This document shows, piece after piece, positions 60,296 to 64,000 of a DNA stretch of 64,000 bases. The position numbers were made by a program, and so were the translations under genes. The DNA lies in assembly GCA_012932295.1 (NCBI GenBank), contig JAAONU010000001.1, forward strand, positions 59,307,693 through 59,371,692, in the 5' to 3' direction. Position 1 is the first letter of the stretch. Each line of letters starts with the position of its first letter. The notes under the pieces are model-generated. The model saw only the letters and a list, made by a program, of their open reading frames with translations, made no database searches and had not been told where the DNA came from. Source of the DNA: Cyclina sinensis. Taxonomy: Eukaryota; Mollusca; Bivalvia; Venerida; Veneridae.

Positions 60296-61204
60296 ATGGC
60301 AGAAGCTCCAGAAACACAAGGTAGGCCTCTTTTTAAGATTGATCAAGTAGGGAAATTCGACCCTTGTAAAGATGATGCCCGTAGTTGGTTGTCAAGATAT
60401 GAATATTTTGGCTCAGTCTCTGCAACAAGTGCTGAACTTCTTGCTAAATTTTTTGGCATGTTTTTATCAATGGGTGCTGCATTTGACTGGTTTACTTGTT
60501 TAAATCCAGAAATTAAGCAGAATTTTGAACTTCTTAAAGCAAAATTCCTTCAAAGATTTTCAAAGAGAATTGACCCTATTCAAATTACTTCTGAGCTTTT
60601 TCAAATGAAACAGAAAACAAATCAATCAGTAAGGGACTTTGTATATTCTGTACAAACTAAGGTGCGACAAGCTGATATTCATCAAGATAATGTTTTAAGT
60701 GCTATCAATAGTGGATTATTATCTCATATAAGGGCAGATTTAAGACGTAATCCTCCAAAAACCTTAGATGAGTTAATTGAAACTGCAGAACAGTCTGAAA
60801 GTGCATATGCAGAACATCCTCCACAACTTAATTTTTCTGAGGCAACATTCACAGAAATTATTAAAAATGCTATAGGAGGTGTAAATATGGTTGAATTAAA
60901 ACAACAGGTAGAATCTTTGGCTGCAAATCAAAAATCTGTTAATTCTTTCACCACCAGAGATTCAAACACTTATAGGCCTCAAAACAAATTCAGGGAATAT
61001 TCAAATAAGGGAAGATATCAAATTGCTAAGGCTGTTAGAAGATTTAACAATGCTGATAATTATTATCTTTGTGCTGCTTGTGCTAAACCAAGGGAAAGTC
61101 ATGACATTAGGAATTGTTGGGCAAAATCTAAGACTTGTTATCATTGTAACAAAACTGGCCACATTCAGCTTGCATGTAATAAGAATATTACCGGTAGACA
61201 ATAG
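60296..61204 (+). CDS. gag: Retrotransposon Gag protein
   Basis: I chose the ATG at 60,296 in strong context (gaccATGgc); the frame is open further upstream but only with non-ATG codons. The product is 302 residues. It has a retrotransposon Gag capsid domain (roughly residues 25-160, with WLSRYEYF, FDWF, FLQRF and a Q-x-x-x-SVRDFV stretch), then a Gln/Asn-rich linker. The nucleocapsid region holds a CCHC knuckle, C281-x2-C284-x4-H289-x4-C294, preceded by a second cluster with wider spacing (C-x2-C-x6-H-x4-C). Gag packages the element RNA in cytoplasmic particles. It ends at a single UAG, with Pol continuing in the same frame. Confidence 0.92.
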   Translation: MAEAPETQGRPLFKIDQVGKFDPCKDDARSWLSRYEYFGSVSATSAELLAKFFGMFLSMGAAFDWFTCLNPEIKQNFELLKAKFLQRFSKRIDPIQITSELFQMKQKTNQSVRDFVYSVQTKVRQADIHQDNVLSAINSGLLSHIRADLRRNPPKTLDELIETAEQSESAYAEHPPQLNFSEATFTEIIKNAIGGVNMVELKQQVESLAANQKSVNSFTTRDSNTYRPQNKFREYSNKGRYQIAKAVRRFNNADNYYLCAACAKPRESHDIRNCWAKSKTCYHCNKTGHIQLACNKNITGRQ

Positions 61205-64000
61205 GGATCTTCGCCTGCCATTGGCAAAGGAGGGAGCCAGTCGGATAGGCAAAATAATAACAATAATTGGAAACAGGTGAAACAGGATAAGCCTTTCAGA
61301 AAATTACAAATATCATCAAAGAAAAGATTTTCTTCAAATTCAAAATCAGAAAAATTCAATATACCATCAATCGCTTCAGCAACAGCTTTAGAAAAGAATT
61401 ATATAAATGTAAAAATAAATGATTTTGATGTTAAGGCTCTTGTTGATTCTGGATCTGATCTATGTTGCATTAATAAATCCCTCTTGAAAAAGTTTGGTAT
61501 CATGACCATTGATAATTCTGTATTCAAGCAAGTAAGAGGAATAAGTGGAAAAACAATTCATGTCAAAGGTACTGTTAATTTGAATATTATGGTAGGAGAT
61601 TCATCTTTTTCTCAGAAATTTCATGTTTTTGACAATATTCACCATTCACTTATTATTGGTCATGATTTCTTAAAAACTAACAAATGCAAATTGAATTATG
61701 ACACTCTTCAATTTGAGACTGGTGTACCCAGCCTTCAGTCACTCTCAACATTTAAAGTTGGGTTGGCTAGACTCACAGGTTCAGTTACGTTACAGCCCCT
61801 GTCTGAAACTTTGGTGCCTGTTAGGTTATCTAGGATAGGTCATGATGGGATAGGTATTGTTGAACCAATACAGTCTCTTTTTGAGAAAAATGTTGCTTTG
61901 GCTAGAGCAGTTGTAAGATCTGATAATGGCAGAGCATCCTGCAAATTATTGAATCCATTGCCTTTTGAAGTAACACTCAAGTCTAGAATGGTTGTTGGGA
62001 AATTGCTTCCAGTTGATGAATCTTCAATAAGGAAGTTTGCATTTTGTGAAGATGATATGAGTGAAATCAATGGAAAAGAGGATGGTTCTGATGTTTGTGT
62101 AAATTCTCTCTCTGAAGTTTATTGTGATGAGGTTCTTAATCGGCTTGGTATTTCTGCTGACAGCAGTGTATTGACAACTTCCCAAAAACTTAAGTTAAAA
62201 GAATTTATTGTTAAGAATGAGGACATGTTTGCAACAGACACCTCTCAACTGGGCTGTACCAGTTTTCATTCACATAACATTGAAACTGGGAATGCGCCAC
62301 CACAAAGGCAAAATCCATATAGAACTTCGCCTCAAGTAAAAAGAGAGATTGAAAATCATACGAAAGATCTATTAAATAATGATATTATAGAACCATCTGA
62401 TTCTATGTGGTCATCGCCTGTGATTATGTGTAAGAAAAAAGATGGTACTTTTAGAATGGCAATCGATTACCATCGTCTTAATGCTGTAACAAAGCCCATT
62501 AATTTCCCTCTCCCAAGATTTGAGGATGTTGTAGATTCAGTTGCTGAGAATAACTCCAAGATATTCAGTGTTTTAGATTTGCGTAGTGGTTTCCATCAGA
62601 TACCACTGGACCCTGAGACTAAACACAAGACAACTTTTGTGACTCATGAAGGCAGTTTCAATTTCAAACGCTTGCCCTATGGACTTCGTAATGCTCCAAT
62701 TGCTTTTCAGACAGTAATGGCTCATGTTTTGAGAGGTATCAACTTTAAGTTTGCACTTGTCTATGTCGATGACATTATGATTCATTCATCTAACTTTGAT
62801 CAACATTTACAGCATTTGCAAATAGTTTTTGATAGACTCAGGGAAGCAGACTTGAAGCTACAACCAAAAAAGTGTAAATTTGCTGCTGACCGTGTTGAGT
62901 ACTTAGGGCATTATTTCTCAAACACAGGTATTGAAGTTAATCCTGATAAAATTGAAGCTGTAAAGTCATTTCCTAAACCAAAAACTCAAAAAAATGTTCG
63001 AGCATTTTTAGGACTGTGCAACTATTACAGAAAGTTTATAGCAGGGTTTTCAGAGTTAGCAGGTCCACTCAATGATTTGCTTAAGAAAGATAAGAATTTT
63101 GAATGGAGTGAAGCATGTGAGAAATCTTTCAGACAACTTAAAGACAGGTTAACTTCCACTCCTATCCTGGTATTCCCTGATATGTCTAAACCCTTTATCT
63201 TGTCAACAGATGCTTCTGATAGTGCAGTAGGGTTTGTGTTAGGCCAAGTTGATGATGAAAAGCGTGAAAGAGTCATTGCTTATGGTGGTAGGTCTCTTAG
63301 AGGTAATGAGACAAAGTGGAGTATCCATGAAAAGGAATGTTTGGCATTGATAGAGGCAATTAAGCAATTTCATCCATACCTTGCAAACTCTAAGTTCACT
63401 GTTTTCACAGATAACCTTGGAATGAAATATATTCAGGGTCTAAAAGATCTAAATGGTAGGAAAGGACGTTGGGCAATGAAGCTTCAAGGTTATGATTTTG
63501 AGATCATTCATAAGCCAGGCTCAAAAAATGGCAATGCAGATGCTTTAAGTAGGAGAACTTATGAGTCTGAAAATAAGAACAGTAACGGTGTTAATGTTGG
63601 TTGTGTTGAGAATGTTCATTCAGAATATTTACAAGTTGAGATTAACTATGATGTTACAGATAAGGTTTCAGATGAAGTACCACTTTTAGCTGCTATGAAT
63701 ATGGCTGATGATGATGATGACGATGACACTGATTCAATAAAAGTCTCAAGCATGGATAATAAGAGTAGTTTAAGTAAAGAACAATGGAATTGTCCTGAAT
63801 TAGGTCCTATACTGTCTTTTCTTGTAAATGAAACTGAAGACCATAAGCTGAAAAAAGAAATGTCCTATCTTTCAGATCAGTATTTAGTTCGTGATAATGT
63901 CTTATATCACATTTGTGAACCTAGACGCAAAAAGAACATTAGGCAAGTCGAACCATTCACACAGGTTGCTGTACCACGCAGCTTGCGTCAGGATGTTATG
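61205..64000 (+). CDS. pol: Retrotransposon Pol polyprotein (protease, RT, RNase H, start of integrase), partial
   Basis: The frame is open for 932 codons from just after the gag UAG to the window end, without any stop. Order: a Ser/Asn/Lys-rich linker; an aspartic protease with VDSGSD (about 61,442) and an HDFL-type second motif; reverse transcriptase with SPVIMCKKKDG, FRMAIDYHRLN, LPYGLRNAP and the catalytic YVDD (62,762-62,773); RNase H with TDASD and FTDN; then the KPGSKNGNADALSR tether, an Asp run and the start of the integrase N-terminal region. The YVDD box, LDLRSGFHQI and protease-RT-RNase H order are those of Ty3/gypsy (Metaviridae-like) elements. The gene appears intact as far as it is visible. 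It continues beyond 64,000. Confidence 0.95.

Overview
The window is AT-rich animal nuclear DNA. It has spliced genes with GT-AG introns, many short transposon derivatives and tRNA-derived SINEs, and families of dispersed repeats of the type common in bivalve molluscs. A bivalve is the best guess; the species cannot be told. Much of the annotation comes from reading exon boundaries, because most exons are too short to stand out as open frames.

Left part (1-20,000, minus strand): the 5' end of a long-chain acyl-CoA synthetase gene of the ACSL1/5/6 type, whose catalytic body lies beyond the left edge. Two alternative N-terminal exons feed the same second exon. One (4,743-4,814) begins MGQSVSK, a likely N-myristoylation signal. 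The other (11,939-12,052) carries a hydrophobic anchor followed by basic residues. The introns hold a pogo/Tigger-type remnant that keeps a PCNA-binding-like tail, several MITEs and nested dispersed repeats.

Middle (20,300-33,500): a two-exon DDE transposase-like gene (minus, Psq helix-turn-helix + DDE + PHD finger, 571 aa, intact) lies head-to-head with a complete eight-exon mu-crystallin/ketimine reductase gene (CRYM, plus, 305 aa). The start codons are 331 bp apart. CRYM has a triplicated splice donor in exon 3, two related minisatellite-bearing elements in intron 7, and a 12-unit 39-bp array just past its stop.

33,500-43,000 is intergenic and repeat-rich, including a 1.7-kb repeat dense in AGGTCA nuclear-receptor half-sites.

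Right part (43,064-57,913, minus): a large gene of unknown family. It encodes about 2,042 aa from its distal first exon or about 1,421 aa from an internal first exon. It combines Ser-Pro-rich basic regions, several coiled coils and four copies of a short F-x-[RK]-K-[LM]-x-E-W-E motif, two of them on frame-neutral exons. It looks like a cytoskeletal or scaffold protein.

Right edge (59,200-64,000, plus): the 5' half of a Ty3/gypsy-type LTR retrotransposon. Gag and Pol are in the same frame, separated by a single UAG. Pol is open to the window end, so the integrase core and 3' LTR are outside.
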